Positions 34,956 to 44,047 of a DNA stretch of 64,000 bases are shown here, piece after piece. Position numbers and translations under genes: made by a program. Position 1 is the first letter of the stretch; each line of letters starts with the position of its first letter. The notes under the pieces were generated by a model. The model was not told where the DNA came from. It ran no database searches and saw nothing but the letters and a program-made list of their open reading frames with translations. Source of the DNA: an uncultured Spirochaetales bacterium (GTDB lineage: Bacteria > UBP6 > UBA1177); assembly GCA_902774115.1 (NCBI GenBank), contig CACYHH010000001.1:434001-498000 (forward strand). Reading direction: 5' to 3'.

Positions 34956-36506
34956 ATGAGAAAATTTACACTGATTTTTATCGTTTTTTGCTTGTTTTTC
35001 TTCATTTCCTGCTCCTCCTCGCACTCTTCAACTGATTCAGATTTGATGCCTGACTCCGATTCCGATGATTCAGAAAGCATTGCCGATGACGATGTGGATT
35101 CAGAAGAAGATTCGGATTTTATTGATGATTCTGAGGAAGCTCATGATCAGGATACCGATTCCGACACGGAACAATCCGATTCGGACGAATGTCAGCCGCC
35201 TCTAAGCGAAGCACCGTTTCCATATTACGACGCAAACGGCAAGATTACTTTCTGCCGTCCGGACTGCGACACACCGACCGCCGATGATCCTATCTGCATC
35301 GGCAACCTGTGGGATGAACAGAATGAAAAACTGTGTCACGAATACCCGGAATATTCGTGCTGCGGAACTCCTTGTGTTTTAGACAGTCTGAAACCTATGA
35401 CAAAAGAAGAAGTTGATGAAATGTACACAACTAACCTTCCTATGCACAAATGTGACCTGAAGATAGATCCTTGGTCATGGGGTCACGACGATTCCCACGG
35501 AGTGGTAAAAGCTTGGAATCTTAGTGATGGTAAAATTGGATTTTACACATATCCAGTAGGAATTAGTTATGAAAAATGGTCAGTAGGTGATAAATATGCA
35601 ACTTATGATATAGCAACGCAGCAATATTCTTTTATTATTCCTGCCAGGGGACAGGAACAGGCGTATTTTAAAGGCAAAAGACTTGCATTGATTTCAGACA
35701 AACGAAGTTATGATTTGAACAACGAAAATATTTTCCTTGCTTATATTGGAGACGATGGCAAAACAGAAATCGTCTATGACAAAAAAGTCAAAAGCATTTC
35801 TTATGAACCTGCTTTGAATGAGAAATGGGCGTTTGTAAATCTTGTTGATACTAACGGAAAACGAATGCTCTATGCAAAAGTCGGGGAATGGAAATGGACT
35901 TCGCTTGGTAACGGCGTTGCAAATCACACGAGTTTAGCAGGAGATTATTTAGGAATTTATGACGACAATAAAAACGGATATATATGTAATCTGTCAAAAA
36001 ATCCAAAATCATTTTCGGATTGTATGAAAATCAATCGTGAAAATGAAAAAGTTTCAATAATTCGATTTAATCAGGAAGATCCATCGGAATTTGTTTTCAA
36101 TCTTAACGGTATCGGCATAACAAAAGCGAGGATTGAAAACGGAAAAATTGTAGATTATCAGACAATAATTTCTGATTTTACAGATGAAACAGCTCAAAAC
36201 GCTTACACGCTTTCACCGTATCAGCTCAGAGGGAATCTGCTTCTTTATGTCGAAATAACCTACAGAGACGGTGTTGGATCAGGCGGTCGACTTTGCTACT
36301 ATAGATTAGATAAGAATAAAAAATATTGCATGAAAAAAATGGAAAAAGATGAAACTTATTCTGATGAAACAACGATCTTTCCTTATGGATTCAGTGAATT
36401 CGAAAGTAAGTGGTTATTGTATCAGAAAATCAATTCGACTCCCTTAATATTACGGGATATGGAGTGTTATTGTCTTGAAGAAAATATTTGTCCGTTTGAG
36501 GAATAA
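34956..36506 (+). CDS. Asp/Ser-rich-linker lipoprotein, paralog pair member 2
   Basis: 516 residues. The signal peptide ends FFISC (Cys19), followed by a long DSD/DSE linker and a Cys-rich stretch (CRPDC...CCGTPC, about residues 88-146) not seen in the first member. The body ends in ILRDMECYCLEENICPFEE, as in its neighbour. The first 180 codons look GC-richer than the rest, from about 35520 on. AAGGAGAG precedes ATG 25 bases after the upstream stop, so the pair is probably one transcript. Function unknown. Confidence 0.75.
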   Translation: MRKFTLIFIVFCLFFFISCSSSHSSTDSDLMPDSDSDDSESIADDDVDSEEDSDFIDDSEEAHDQDTDSDTEQSDSDECQPPLSEAPFPYYDANGKITFCRPDCDTPTADDPICIGNLWDEQNEKLCHEYPEYSCCGTPCVLDSLKPMTKEEVDEMYTTNLPMHKCDLKIDPWSWGHDDSHGVVKAWNLSDGKIGFYTYPVGISYEKWSVGDKYATYDIATQQYSFIIPARGQEQAYFKGKRLALISDKRSYDLNNENIFLAYIGDDGKTEIVYDKKVKSISYEPALNEKWAFVNLVDTNGKRMLYAKVGEWKWTSLGNGVANHTSLAGDYLGIYDDNKNGYICNLSKNPKSFSDCMKINRENEKVSIIRFNQEDPSEFVFNLNGIGITKARIENGKIVDYQTIISDFTDETAQNAYTLSPYQLRGNLLLYVEITYRDGVGSGGRLCYYRLDKNKKYCMKKMEKDETYSDETTIFPYGFSEFESKWLLYQKINSTPLILRDMECYCLEENICPFEE

Positions 36507-36544
36507 TCTTAAAATCTTGCTTTGATAACCCCTTGTTTCCAAGT

Positions 36545-36571
36545 AATCCGACGGCTGCTCGATGCTTTTCA
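36545..36571 (+). repeat. 27-bp imperfect direct repeat, right copy
   Basis: Partner of 33155-33181 (23 of 27 identical). It lies between the second lipoprotein gene and the stop of the convergent Bro-N gene. The two copies enclose about 3.4 kb holding only the lipoprotein pair. Confidence 0.6.
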
Positions 36572-36573
36572 GG

Positions 36574-37443
36574 CTATTTCGATTCTTCGTCTTCGTCAAA
36601 AACCGAGGCTTTTATTTCGATAAGATGATCTTTGCCAAGTGCATTTGACGGCGAAATGACTTTTTTGCCGGTTTTTTTCTCAAGTTCTGTTCTTGCATTT
36701 TTGGCGATAGTTGCACCGTCAACGGCATTTTGAATGTGGTCTGTGAAGTTCTGGGGATCTCTTGATTCTGAAATTTCTTTTGTCGAAAGCTCCGCAAGCA
36801 TGTTCAGAACAAGTTCCTGATTTGTCATGTTATCGCGCAGGTTTTCTTTCTTCAACCCTTTGAATTCCTTGTATTCTTTTGCGGTTTTGCCTGCCCAAGT
36901 CTTGTAAATTATGTCGGTCAGGGTAGCGAACTGGATTCCGTCCTGCAATCCGTGCTTTTTCCATTCATCGGTCAGATCTTTGCGGATTTCCATGCTTTTC
37001 AGCCGCTGGTTTATCCAACTTTCGGAATATCCGAGCTGACGGTAGTTGAACAGTGCGCGGTTGATTGAAATTTCAGGGTCTTTGATTTCGTCAAGCCGTT
37101 CTCTCGCGACCTGCGCCATCCAAAGTTTGAAAGGTTCGGCTTTCGGTGATGGAACGGACTGAATCAGGCGGAAAAGCTGTTCCGTTGTCATGCAGTCGGT
37201 CTTGTAAAATTTACCGTCAGCAGCTTGCATTTTCAGTTGTACGATTTTTTCGTACAACTGGCTTCCTTCAGCAATAAGTTTGCGTTTTAAATCACTCCAA
37301 TAGCGTCTTGGAATCTCGCTGTCAGTCAAAACTGCGATGACATCAACCACTGAAAAATACCATTCCTCTTTTTCTTTGTCCCAGATCGTGCGGACCTGCC
37401 GCTCTTCAAAAATTTTGATTTGAGTGTTTTTTACTTCTTCCAT
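36574..37443 (-). CDS. Bro-N domain (prophage antirepressor-like) protein
   Basis: 289 residues. The N-terminal 120 residues (IKIFEERQVRTIWDKEKEEWYFSVVDVIAVLTDS) are a Bro-N domain, a DNA-binding unit of phage antirepressors that also occurs in chromosomal single genes. The rest is helical and includes DLTDEWKKHGLQDGIQFATLTDIIY, a part often found with it. GGAGGAG sits before the ATG at 37443; the longer upstream frame is rejected because it is AT-rich and lacks a site. No phage structural genes are nearby. Its role is probably regulatory or defence-linked, but unproven. Confidence 0.82.
   Translation of the reverse strand: MEEVKNTQIKIFEERQVRTIWDKEKEEWYFSVVDVIAVLTDSEIPRRYWSDLKRKLIAEGSQLYEKIVQLKMQAADGKFYKTDCMTTEQLFRLIQSVPSPKAEPFKLWMAQVARERLDEIKDPEISINRALFNYRQLGYSESWINQRLKSMEIRKDLTDEWKKHGLQDGIQFATLTDIIYKTWAGKTAKEYKEFKGLKKENLRDNMTNQELVLNMLAELSTKEISESRDPQNFTDHIQNAVDGATIAKNARTELEKKTGKKVISPSNALGKDHLIEIKASVFDEDEESK
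37234..37260 (-). other. 11-bp perfect inverted repeat inside the Bro-N gene
   Basis: CAGTTGTACGA (37234-37244) and TCGTACAACTG (37250-37260) flank five T. On the coding strand it encodes QLYEKIVQL, so the palindrome lies within conserved protein sequence. It could form a strong mRNA hairpin or a binding site. Confidence 0.5.
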
Positions 37444-37750
37444 GATTTTTCTCCTCCAAACAAAACACTTAATTTTAGTATTATTTTGAAAAATATCAAA
37501 TTTAAATTGAATAAAAATCTGAATATTTTTGCAAAATATTGAAAATTTAAATAAAACAAGGCAAAAAATTTTGTTTTGAGTCAGAAAAATTGGCACTTTG
37601 TGTAGATGCTCTGTTTATCTGATTCCCCGTATTTATGAAAAAATATCGCGAAAAATGCTGTTAAAACTGGACAATATCGCGGAGTTGGTGTAGGAAAGCG
37701 CACTAAACGGGATTTATCCCGCGTATTAGTATTGTATAAGGAGATCTCAA
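37444..37750. other. Intergenic region upstream of ribBA
   Basis: 307 bases, AT-rich in the first half. The second half holds a short palindrome CGGGAT/ATCCCG (37708-37721) and TATAAG near 37735 close to the ribBA ribosome site. I looked for the conserved helices of an FMN riboswitch (GGGGCAGGG..., CCGGCGGTA) and see none, so these riboflavin genes are not under an obvious RFN element here. Confidence 0.5.
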
Positions 37751-38989
37751 GTGAGTATTGATTCCGAAAATGTAAAAAAGAATGTTGAAAGAGCCGTCGA
37801 GCAGTTCAGAAACGGCGGGATCGTAATAGTTGTTGATGACGAAAACCGTGAGAATGAAGGCGATTTTGTTGTCGCGGCAGAAAAAATCACCCCTGAAACT
37901 GTCAATTTTATGATAAAGAACGGCCGTGGAGTTCTCTGCACGACGATAACCGAGGAACGCTGCAAGGCTTTAGGTCTTGAAATGCAGGTGAATAACAATA
38001 CTTCGCTCCTCGGAACTCCTTTCACGGTAACAGTGGATCTGCTCGGACACGGCTGCACGACCGGTGTTTCGATGTTTGACAGAGCTTCGACAATCCGCGC
38101 TCTTGCAGACGAATCGACCCGTCCCGAAGATCTGGGAAGGCCAGGTCACATCAATCCGCTGCGTGCAAGAAACGGCGGAGTATTGGTGAGAGCAGGGCAC
38201 ACCGAAGCAACAGTCGATCTGGCTAAGCTCGCAGGGCTCAAACCGGCAGGCGCACTCATTGAGATAATCAACGACGACGGCACGATGGCGAGAATGCCGC
38301 AGCTTATCGAAATCGCCAAGAAGTATGATTTCCCGATCCTTACGATAGAAAACATCATCGCTTACAGGCTTATGACCGAGTCTCTGATCGAGCAGGTCGC
38401 GGACGCAGTCCTGCCGACACGCTGGGGCGGGGAATTCAAAATCAAAGTTTTCCGCAACAAACTTGACGGTCTTGAGCACGTCGCTCTGATAAAAGGCGAT
38501 ATCGCCGACGGTAAACCGGTCCTCACGAGAGTCCACTCCGAATGTCTTACCGGCGACGCTCTGGGAAGCATCCGCTGTGACTGCGGATACCAGCTTCAGA
38601 ACGCAATGGAGCTCATAAAAGCTGAGGGCAGGGGAGTCATCCTTTATCTGCGCCAGGAGGGCAGGGGGATAGGTCTCGGAAACAAGATCAAGGCTTACCA
38701 CCTTCAGGACGAAGGAATGGACACGGTCGAAGCCAATATCGCGCTCGGTTTCCCGGCTGACCTCAGAGATTACGGCATCGGAGCTCAGATATTGTCGGAA
38801 ATCGGCGTCAAAAAAATCAGGCTTCTTACAAATAATCCAAAGAAAATCAAGGGCTTGACAGGATACGGCCTGGAAATAACCGAGCATGTTCCGAATGTCT
38901 GCGGAGTGCAGAAAGAGAACAGAAAATACCTTGAAACTAAACAGAAGAAAATGGGACACACGATCTTTACGTCAGATAAAAAGAATTAA
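37751..38989 (+). CDS. ribBA: Bifunctional 3,4-dihydroxy-2-butanone-4-phosphate synthase / GTP cyclohydrolase II
   Basis: Supplies both riboflavin precursors. The N-terminal RibB domain (about 1-205) has [21 protein letters not shown] and [12 protein letters not shown]. The C-terminal RibA domain has the zinc Cys cluster [21 protein letters not shown], the [12 protein letters not shown] loop and [12 protein letters not shown]. The start is GTG with AGGAG 8 bases before it. 412 residues is normal. It is the first gene of an eight-gene plus-strand run and is followed by ribH after 14 bases. Confidence 0.97.
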   Translation: MSIDSENVKKNVERAVEQFRNGGIVIVVDDENRENEGDFVVAAEKITPETVNFMIKNGRGVLCTTITEERCKALGLEMQVNNNTSLLGTPFTVTVDLLGHGCTTGVSMFDRASTIRALADESTRPEDLGRPGHINPLRARNGGVLVRAGHTEATVDLAKLAGLKPAGALIEIINDDGTMARMPQLIEIAKKYDFPILTIENIIAYRLMTESLIEQVADAVLPTRWGGEFKIKVFRNKLDGLEHVALIKGDIADGKPVLTRVHSECLTGDALGSIRCDCGYQLQNAMELIKAEGRGVILYLRQEGRGIGLGNKIKAYHLQDEGMDTVEANIALGFPADLRDYGIGAQILSEIGVKKIRLLTNNPKKIKGLTGYGLEITEHVPNVCGVQKENRKYLETKQKKMGHTIFTSDKKN

Positions 38990-39003
38990 CAACGGAGATT
39001 GAA

Positions 39004-39468
39004 ATGGAAGTAAAAACTTTTTCAGGCGATCTTAGCGCAAAAGGAAAAAAATTCGCGGTAATCGTTTCGAGATTCAACAGCCTTCTTTCGGAATCGCTTC
39101 TGAAAGGCGCAATCGACTGCCTCGAGCGTCACTATGCGGAAAGCGTTGAAGTTATCAAAGTTCCAGGCGCTTTTGAAATTCCTTTCGCGGCAAAAAAAGC
39201 GGCTCTTTCCAAAAAATACGATGCTGTCGTCTGCTTAGGCGTCATCATCCGCGGCAGCACTCCGCACTTTGATTTCATCGCGGCCGAAACGAGCAAGGGA
39301 ATCGCTCAGGCTTCGCTTGAAACAGGCGTTTACATGTCTTTCGGCGTTCTCACGGTCGATTCAATCGAGCAGGGGATTGAGAGAGCTGGAACAAAAGCGG
39401 GCAACAAAGGGTTCGACGCGGCGCTTGCGGCAATAGAGATGCTTAATTTATCAGATAAATTGAAATAA
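39004..39468 (+). CDS. ribH: 6,7-dimethyl-8-ribityllumazine synthase
   Basis: Condenses the two products of the RibBA branches to lumazine, the step before riboflavin synthase. RFN near 23, [12 protein letters not shown] (about 54-65), [16 protein letters not shown] (about 80-95) and [11 protein letters not shown] (about 118-128) are family motifs. 154 residues is the usual length. CGGAG lies before the ATG. ribE and ribD are not in the window. Confidence 0.97.
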   Translation: MEVKTFSGDLSAKGKKFAVIVSRFNSLLSESLLKGAIDCLERHYAESVEVIKVPGAFEIPFAAKKAALSKKYDAVVCLGVIIRGSTPHFDFIAAETSKGIAQASLETGVYMSFGVLTVDSIEQGIERAGTKAGNKGFDAALAAIEMLNLSDKLK

Positions 39469-39480
39469 GCGGGAAAAGTT

Positions 39481-39963
39481 ATGGGACTTAGAAGACGTTC
39501 AAGAGAAAAAACGCTCCAGATTCTCTACAGCATGGAGTTCAACAAAAATCAGACGATACAGGAAGCTGTTGAATCTTATCTGACTTATTTCAACATCGCC
39601 TCGATGAAATGGAGCGATAAAAATGAAACCCAGAACAACAACAATGAGTCGTCCGAAGAAGAAAGCGTTTTTATAACGTATCTTCTGACTACAGTGAAAA
39701 CCAACCTCAAAGAGATCGAAAGACTTATTGAAGAGGCTGCGATAAACTGGAGAATCGAGCGTATCGCCCTCATCGAGCGCAATATTCTCAGAATGTCGGT
39801 GGCGGAACTTATCGACGAAAACAACGGTGTTCCGTTCAAGGCTACGATAAACGAAGCTATTGATATTGCTAAGAAATTCGGCAGCAAGGAATCAAGTTCG
39901 TTCGTCAACGGCATCATCAACAAAGTTGCAGATATTATCGACATTAAAAACAAAAAATTATGA
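39481..39963 (+). CDS. nusB: Transcription antitermination factor NusB
   Basis: 160 residues, all-helical. It starts RRRSREKTLQILYSMEF and ends FVNGIINKVAD, both typical. Mid-region ERIALIERNILRMSVAEL and ATINEAIDIAKKFGS match the family. NusB with NusE binds boxA RNA in rRNA antitermination. A low-complexity Asn/Ser/Glu stretch (ETQNNNNESSEEE, about 50-62) is an unusual insert. The ribH-nusB order is common. It overlaps the next gene as ATGA. Confidence 0.94.
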   Translation: MGLRRRSREKTLQILYSMEFNKNQTIQEAVESYLTYFNIASMKWSDKNETQNNNNESSEEESVFITYLLTTVKTNLKEIERLIEEAAINWRIERIALIERNILRMSVAELIDENNGVPFKATINEAIDIAKKFGSKESSSFVNGIINKVADIIDIKNKKL

Positions 39964-40922
39964 AACTTAACACTGAAAGACTTGTTCCGTTCTGCACAGT
40001 AATACTTGCAAGAATAGATAAGTATGAAGATTTGACGGCTCAGATAAAAGAGTGGTGCGAAAGCGATTCGTTCAATCCTCAGGGCAAGGTCTATCTGGCA
40101 GACTGTGACAGAAACAGGGTCAGAATGTTTTCTCTTGAAAACGGAAAAATCGCCATGTTCGAAGACGAATATTCGTTTTTCGAGCTTCTTCGCTTCATCC
40201 AGAAGGCAAAGCCTTCGTGTATAATCGATTTCTGCAACAACGCGCATTCAAAGACCATAGTTTTCTTTTCCCATGCAGGCAGTGCAATATGCGGAAAAAG
40301 CCTTTTTTCACTGTTTTTTGCCGAAGCAGGATACAAAAAAGAGGCTTTCGGAAGCCTGAAAAAGACCGCTCCGTGCTTCTTCAACGATCCTGAAAAAGAG
40401 AACGGTCGTTTTGTCTACAGAACGACAAGTTATGCCGATATTCCGGCCGAATTTGCCGAGCAGACTGAAGAGGAAGTCGAAAAAGAGGAAAAACTTGTAA
40501 TTGACTTGGGCGGGATCCCCGAAAAGCCGGAAGGCAGGATCCTGTGGGTTCCCAAAAGAACGACCGCACGCGGAATGTGGACCGATTTCAAAAATCTGAC
40601 ATATTACGCCGAAAAGGAAAATGTTGTCATAGACGTCCATCTGAAAAATGAAAAAGCGAAAAAAAGATTCGACAGCGTATTTTTCATTAAGGGACGGAAA
40701 ATGGACCTCGACCGATACTTGAATCCAATTGTCTGCGAAAATCTCTCTGATGCGATTCTTGGAAGCCGCTCTCCGGAATACAAAAAAATAATTTTTTCTT
40801 TCGGACTGACTCCCGAATTTTTCAAGATGAAATCTTTGCTCGTGCAAACCGGAAAGGAAAAAGCTCAGGACGGTTCGCAAAAACTTACCACAATGAAGCG
40901 AATAGGTAACTACCTGAAATGA
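39960..40922 (+). CDS. Unknown protein translationally coupled to nusB
   Basis: 320 residues, no signal peptide or membrane segments. The N-terminal half could be a small alpha/beta domain (CTVILARIDKYEDLTAQIKEW). A basic segment PKRTTARGMWTDFKNL lies near 198-213. I do not recognise the family. The start overlaps the nusB stop (ATGA), so co-translation is likely. Its place between nusB and holB suggests a conserved cellular protein, but I cannot name a function. Confidence 0.7.
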   Translation: MKLNTERLVPFCTVILARIDKYEDLTAQIKEWCESDSFNPQGKVYLADCDRNRVRMFSLENGKIAMFEDEYSFFELLRFIQKAKPSCIIDFCNNAHSKTIVFFSHAGSAICGKSLFSLFFAEAGYKKEAFGSLKKTAPCFFNDPEKENGRFVYRTTSYADIPAEFAEQTEEEVEKEEKLVIDLGGIPEKPEGRILWVPKRTTARGMWTDFKNLTYYAEKENVVIDVHLKNEKAKKRFDSVFFIKGRKMDLDRYLNPIVCENLSDAILGSRSPEYKKIIFSFGLTPEFFKMKSLLVQTGKEKAQDGSQKLTTMKRIGNYLK

Positions 40923-40977
40923 CTTTTCTTTTTATATTGACAACTTCGCATAACATATATTATGTAAACTAAAAAGG

Positions 40978-41853
40978 GTGAAAAAAACGGTGGCTTCGTC
41001 GCAGATTTCGGCAATATCTGAAAAACTGATTTCATGTTTGGAAAGCGACTCTCTGCCGCAAACAATCCTTTTTCATTCGCCTGCTCTTTCAAATATAGAT
41101 ACTTTAGTATTTTCGTTTGCGAAGAAACTTATAAAACCGCGCCGGAATATTGATGACGAAAAGTTTGTTTCGCTTTGTTCCACCGGACAGTTTCCCGACT
41201 TTATAAACGTTGTCAAGGGCTCCTCCGGATCGATTAAAATCGAAGATGTCCACACGGTTGAAGACGCGCTTCAGTACGCGCCCTTTGAATCCGAAAACCG
41301 GATCGTCTATTTCCGTGACGCCGCCGCGATGACGATTCAATCCCAGAACGCTCTCCTCAAAAAAATTGAGGAACCGCCGCAGCGCACATTCTTCTTTTTG
41401 GCCGTAAACAAGCGAAATTCGATTCTCACGACTGTTCTATCGCGTTCAGTCCCGATTTTCGTTCCTAACGCAAATACGGAAGCCGGTTTTTCGGAGATAT
41501 TCGAATATTTCCCTTTTCTGACAGATCTGGCATCCGAACTCGGAGATGAGATTTTTTCAGCTGAAAAGAACAGGCTTTCCTATTTCTGTTCAGACCTCGA
41601 TTTCAATTCGATAACCAACATAAATAAAATATATGCCGAGATAACAGACAACGATCTTCTTGCAAAAGATCTTTTGGGAACGGTTTCGACTGAAAAAGCC
41701 GATTATCTCAAAAAAATGCTCGTACGGATGAGACTTGCGATAGTTGCTTTCTGCGTCAGGGAGAAAAACCCAGGAATCGCTCAGAAAATAACGGTTTTTT
41801 TGTCGAACCAGCAGTATTTTTCACCGGATGCTTCCATATTTTTTACAATATAA
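40978..41853 (+). CDS. holB: DNA polymerase III delta' subunit-like protein
   Basis: Clamp-loader subunit family. It has the SIKIEDVHTVEDALQYAP and NRIVYFRDAAAMTIQSQNALLKKIEEPPQRTFFFL regions that characterise HolB/DnaX-like AAA+ folds; the P-loop is degenerate, as in delta'. About 290 residues, with a short C-terminal part. The start is uncertain: GTG at 40978, or GTG 12 bases later, which is better spaced from AAGGG. It is followed closely by the RicT-like gene, a neighbour of holB in many bacteria, which supports the call. Confidence 0.85.
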   Translation: MKKTVASSQISAISEKLISCLESDSLPQTILFHSPALSNIDTLVFSFAKKLIKPRRNIDDEKFVSLCSTGQFPDFINVVKGSSGSIKIEDVHTVEDALQYAPFESENRIVYFRDAAAMTIQSQNALLKKIEEPPQRTFFFLAVNKRNSILTTVLSRSVPIFVPNANTEAGFSEIFEYFPFLTDLASELGDEIFSAEKNRLSYFCSDLDFNSITNINKIYAEITDNDLLAKDLLGTVSTEKADYLKKMLVRMRLAIVAFCVREKNPGIAQKITVFLSNQQYFSPDASIFFTI

Positions 41854-41867
41854 TCGGAGGATAACTT

Positions 41868-43256
41868 ATGGATAACAATAGAAAATTCACAAAACTCGAC
41901 CGGAATATGGACGTTTCGGAGGAAGAGTTCCGGACTTTACAGGAACTCGAAAGAAACGACGACGGTTTCAAGGACGAGGAAAATTCAAAGTATAAAAAAG
42001 CAGGAAGTCCTATCGCACCGCTCGGCGGAGGAGATGCGCTTTACTTCGATTATACTGACGAATATCCCGCTTTCGAAGACGTTATCGCGATCCAGTTCCA
42101 GCCTGCCGGCAAAGTTTACTGGTATTTCTATCCCGAACAGAAAAATCCGGGAAACGAACTCAAACAGGGAGATATCATTGTCGCATACAGCGAGCGCGGC
42201 ATGGAGCTTGCGAAGGTTCTGAACAAAAGTATGGACGATTACAAGCGCCAGAACAAGATAAATTTCATCAAAAACGGCTTTGTCAGAAAGGCTGATGCTG
42301 CCGATTTCGAACGTGAAAAGCAGCTTGAGATCAAGGCTCAGTCGGCAAAAGAGGTCATTCTCCGCGTCAACAAAGAGCTCGGGATCAAGATGAAAATCAT
42401 CAAAGTCAAATATACTCTCGACGACACGAAGGCGATTTTCTACTTCTCGGCAAACGGCAGAGTCGACTTCAGGGAACTCATCAAACGCCTTGCCTACGAA
42501 CTCAAACGCCGTATAGAGATGCGTCAGATCGGCGTCCGAGACACTACAAAAATCATGGGAGGATTAGGTCCGTGCGGAAGAACGCTCTGCTGCCGCAAGC
42601 ATATGCATAACTTTCTTCCGGTTTCGATAAAAATGGCGAAAGACCAGAATTTCAGCCTCAATCCGAATAAAATTTCGGGTATCTGCGGCCGCCTTTTCTG
42701 CTGTTTAGGATACGAAAACGCAACTTATGAAGAGCTCAGAAAGGATTATCCGCAGGAGGAAACGGCTATTTTCGACAGAACTTCAAACCGCAAGGGTTTT
42801 GTCAAGAAAGTGAACGCTATCGGCAAAAATATTACGGTTTTCTTCCCTGAAAATCCTGAGAAAAAGGAAAAAGCCGAGGAAAAAATATTCCCGAAATCGG
42901 CTCTCGAATTTAATGAACGCTGGTTCATAAATCTGCCTCAGAACGAAACAAATGATCATGATCTGGACAACATTACGCCGATAGTCGCAAAAGAAAAAGA
43001 TCTTCTTCTTCCTAATAAAGATAAGGAAAGAAGGTCGTTTCAGAACGAAAACGGTCAGGCGGAAGAAGAAAACCGGGATGAAAAAGCTGCTTCCGAGACC
43101 AGAAACGATACAGAAAGACCATGCGGACAGTTTAAAAAATTCAATCCGAAAGATCCAAACAAAAGAAATCCGAACTGGCACGGGAACAGGAAAAATTTCA
43201 AAAAATTCTCTCCCAGAAAAGAGAATAAGGAAAATCAGGATACAAAAAAGGAATAG
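41868..43256 (+). CDS. RicT/YaaT-like PSP1 domain protein
   Basis: 462 residues. The central PSP1 region contains QFQPAGKVYWYFYP and the Cys sites GPCGRTLCCRKHMHNF and GRLFCCLGYEN, as in RicT of the RicAFT iron-sulfur complex that affects RNase Y and mRNA processing. RicA and RicF are not seen here. The N-terminal 50 residues are acidic; the C-terminal 100 are low-complexity, Asn/Lys/Glu-rich and basic at the end, possibly RNA-binding. CGGAGG precedes ATG. The holB-ricT-tatD order resembles that of many Firmicutes. Confidence 0.85.
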   Translation: MDNNRKFTKLDRNMDVSEEEFRTLQELERNDDGFKDEENSKYKKAGSPIAPLGGGDALYFDYTDEYPAFEDVIAIQFQPAGKVYWYFYPEQKNPGNELKQGDIIVAYSERGMELAKVLNKSMDDYKRQNKINFIKNGFVRKADAADFEREKQLEIKAQSAKEVILRVNKELGIKMKIIKVKYTLDDTKAIFYFSANGRVDFRELIKRLAYELKRRIEMRQIGVRDTTKIMGGLGPCGRTLCCRKHMHNFLPVSIKMAKDQNFSLNPNKISGICGRLFCCLGYENATYEELRKDYPQEETAIFDRTSNRKGFVKKVNAIGKNITVFFPENPEKKEKAEEKIFPKSALEFNERWFINLPQNETNDHDLDNITPIVAKEKDLLLPNKDKERRSFQNENGQAEEENRDEKAASETRNDTERPCGQFKKFNPKDPNKRNPNWHGNRKNFKKFSPRKENKENQDTKKE

Positions 43257-43264
43257 TAAACAAG

Positions 43265-44047
43265 ATGTTTATTGACACTCATGCACATATTTTTATGACT
43301 GTTACCGAGAGGAACATTTCTATCGAAACTATCATCGACGAACTTCACGAAAATCAGGTTGATACGGTCGTTGATATCTGCGGAAGCGAACATGAACTTG
43401 AGTATCATCAAAGTGTGAAGGAAACGTTTTTAAAGAACAACATTAATTTCTACGCTGCTGCCGGAATTCACCCTCAAGAATCCTCTAATTTTATTGATTC
43501 AGATGTTTCATGGATTGCAAAAAATAAGGAAAATATAATTGCGGTTGGAGAAGTGGGATTAGATTTTTTCTACGACTTTTCTCCGAAAGAAATCCAGCTG
43601 AAAATGCTTCGAAAGATGATTGAGCAAACTATAGAACTTGAAAAACCCATTTTAATTCACGGAAGATGCGGTGAAGCTCTGATTTTTGACATGCTCAACG
43701 AATACGGTTTTGATGATAAAAAGGTCCTTTTTCACTGTTATACAGGGGATCTTGAGACGGCTCAAAAAATACTGAAAAAAGGGTGGAACATCTCGTTTTC
43801 GGGAATTCTGACTTTTAAGAAATCCGCAGATGTCCTTGGAATATTCAATCACACAAGTATAAACAATATGTTTTTTGAAACTGACTCGCCTTTCCTCGCA
43901 CCGGTTCCTTTTCGCGGAAAACCGAACACTCCGGGAAAAGTCAGATACGTTTACGACTTTGCTGCCAGTCTTTTAAATATGAAACAAGCTGACTTGGTCA
44001 AACAAGTGAGGGAAAATTTCAACAAATTTTTTAATTTAAACATTTAA
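43265..44047 (+). CDS. tatD: TatD-family metal-dependent DNase
   Basis: 260 residues. Metal ligands: THAHIF (HxH), GEVGLDFF (Glu), ILIHGR (His), LFHCYTGD (His) and ETDSPFLAP (Asp). The TatD fold acts as a 3'-5' exonuclease on DNA, with possible roles in repair. The start follows the ricT stop by eight bases. Its stop overlaps the next start codon by one base (TAATG). Confidence 0.94.
   Translation: MFIDTHAHIFMTVTERNISIETIIDELHENQVDTVVDICGSEHELEYHQSVKETFLKNNINFYAAAGIHPQESSNFIDSDVSWIAKNKENIIAVGEVGLDFFYDFSPKEIQLKMLRKMIEQTIELEKPILIHGRCGEALIFDMLNEYGFDDKKVLFHCYTGDLETAQKILKKGWNISFSGILTFKKSADVLGIFNHTSINNMFFETDSPFLAPVPFRGKPNTPGKVRYVYDFAASLLNMKQADLVKQVRENFNKFFNLNI

Noticed and set aside
36574-37443. 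Prophage call based on the Bro-N gene
   Set aside because: No structural, packaging, integrase or lysis gene accompanies it.
37444-37750. FMN riboswitch upstream of ribBA
   Set aside because: None of the conserved RFN sequence blocks is present in the 307 bases.
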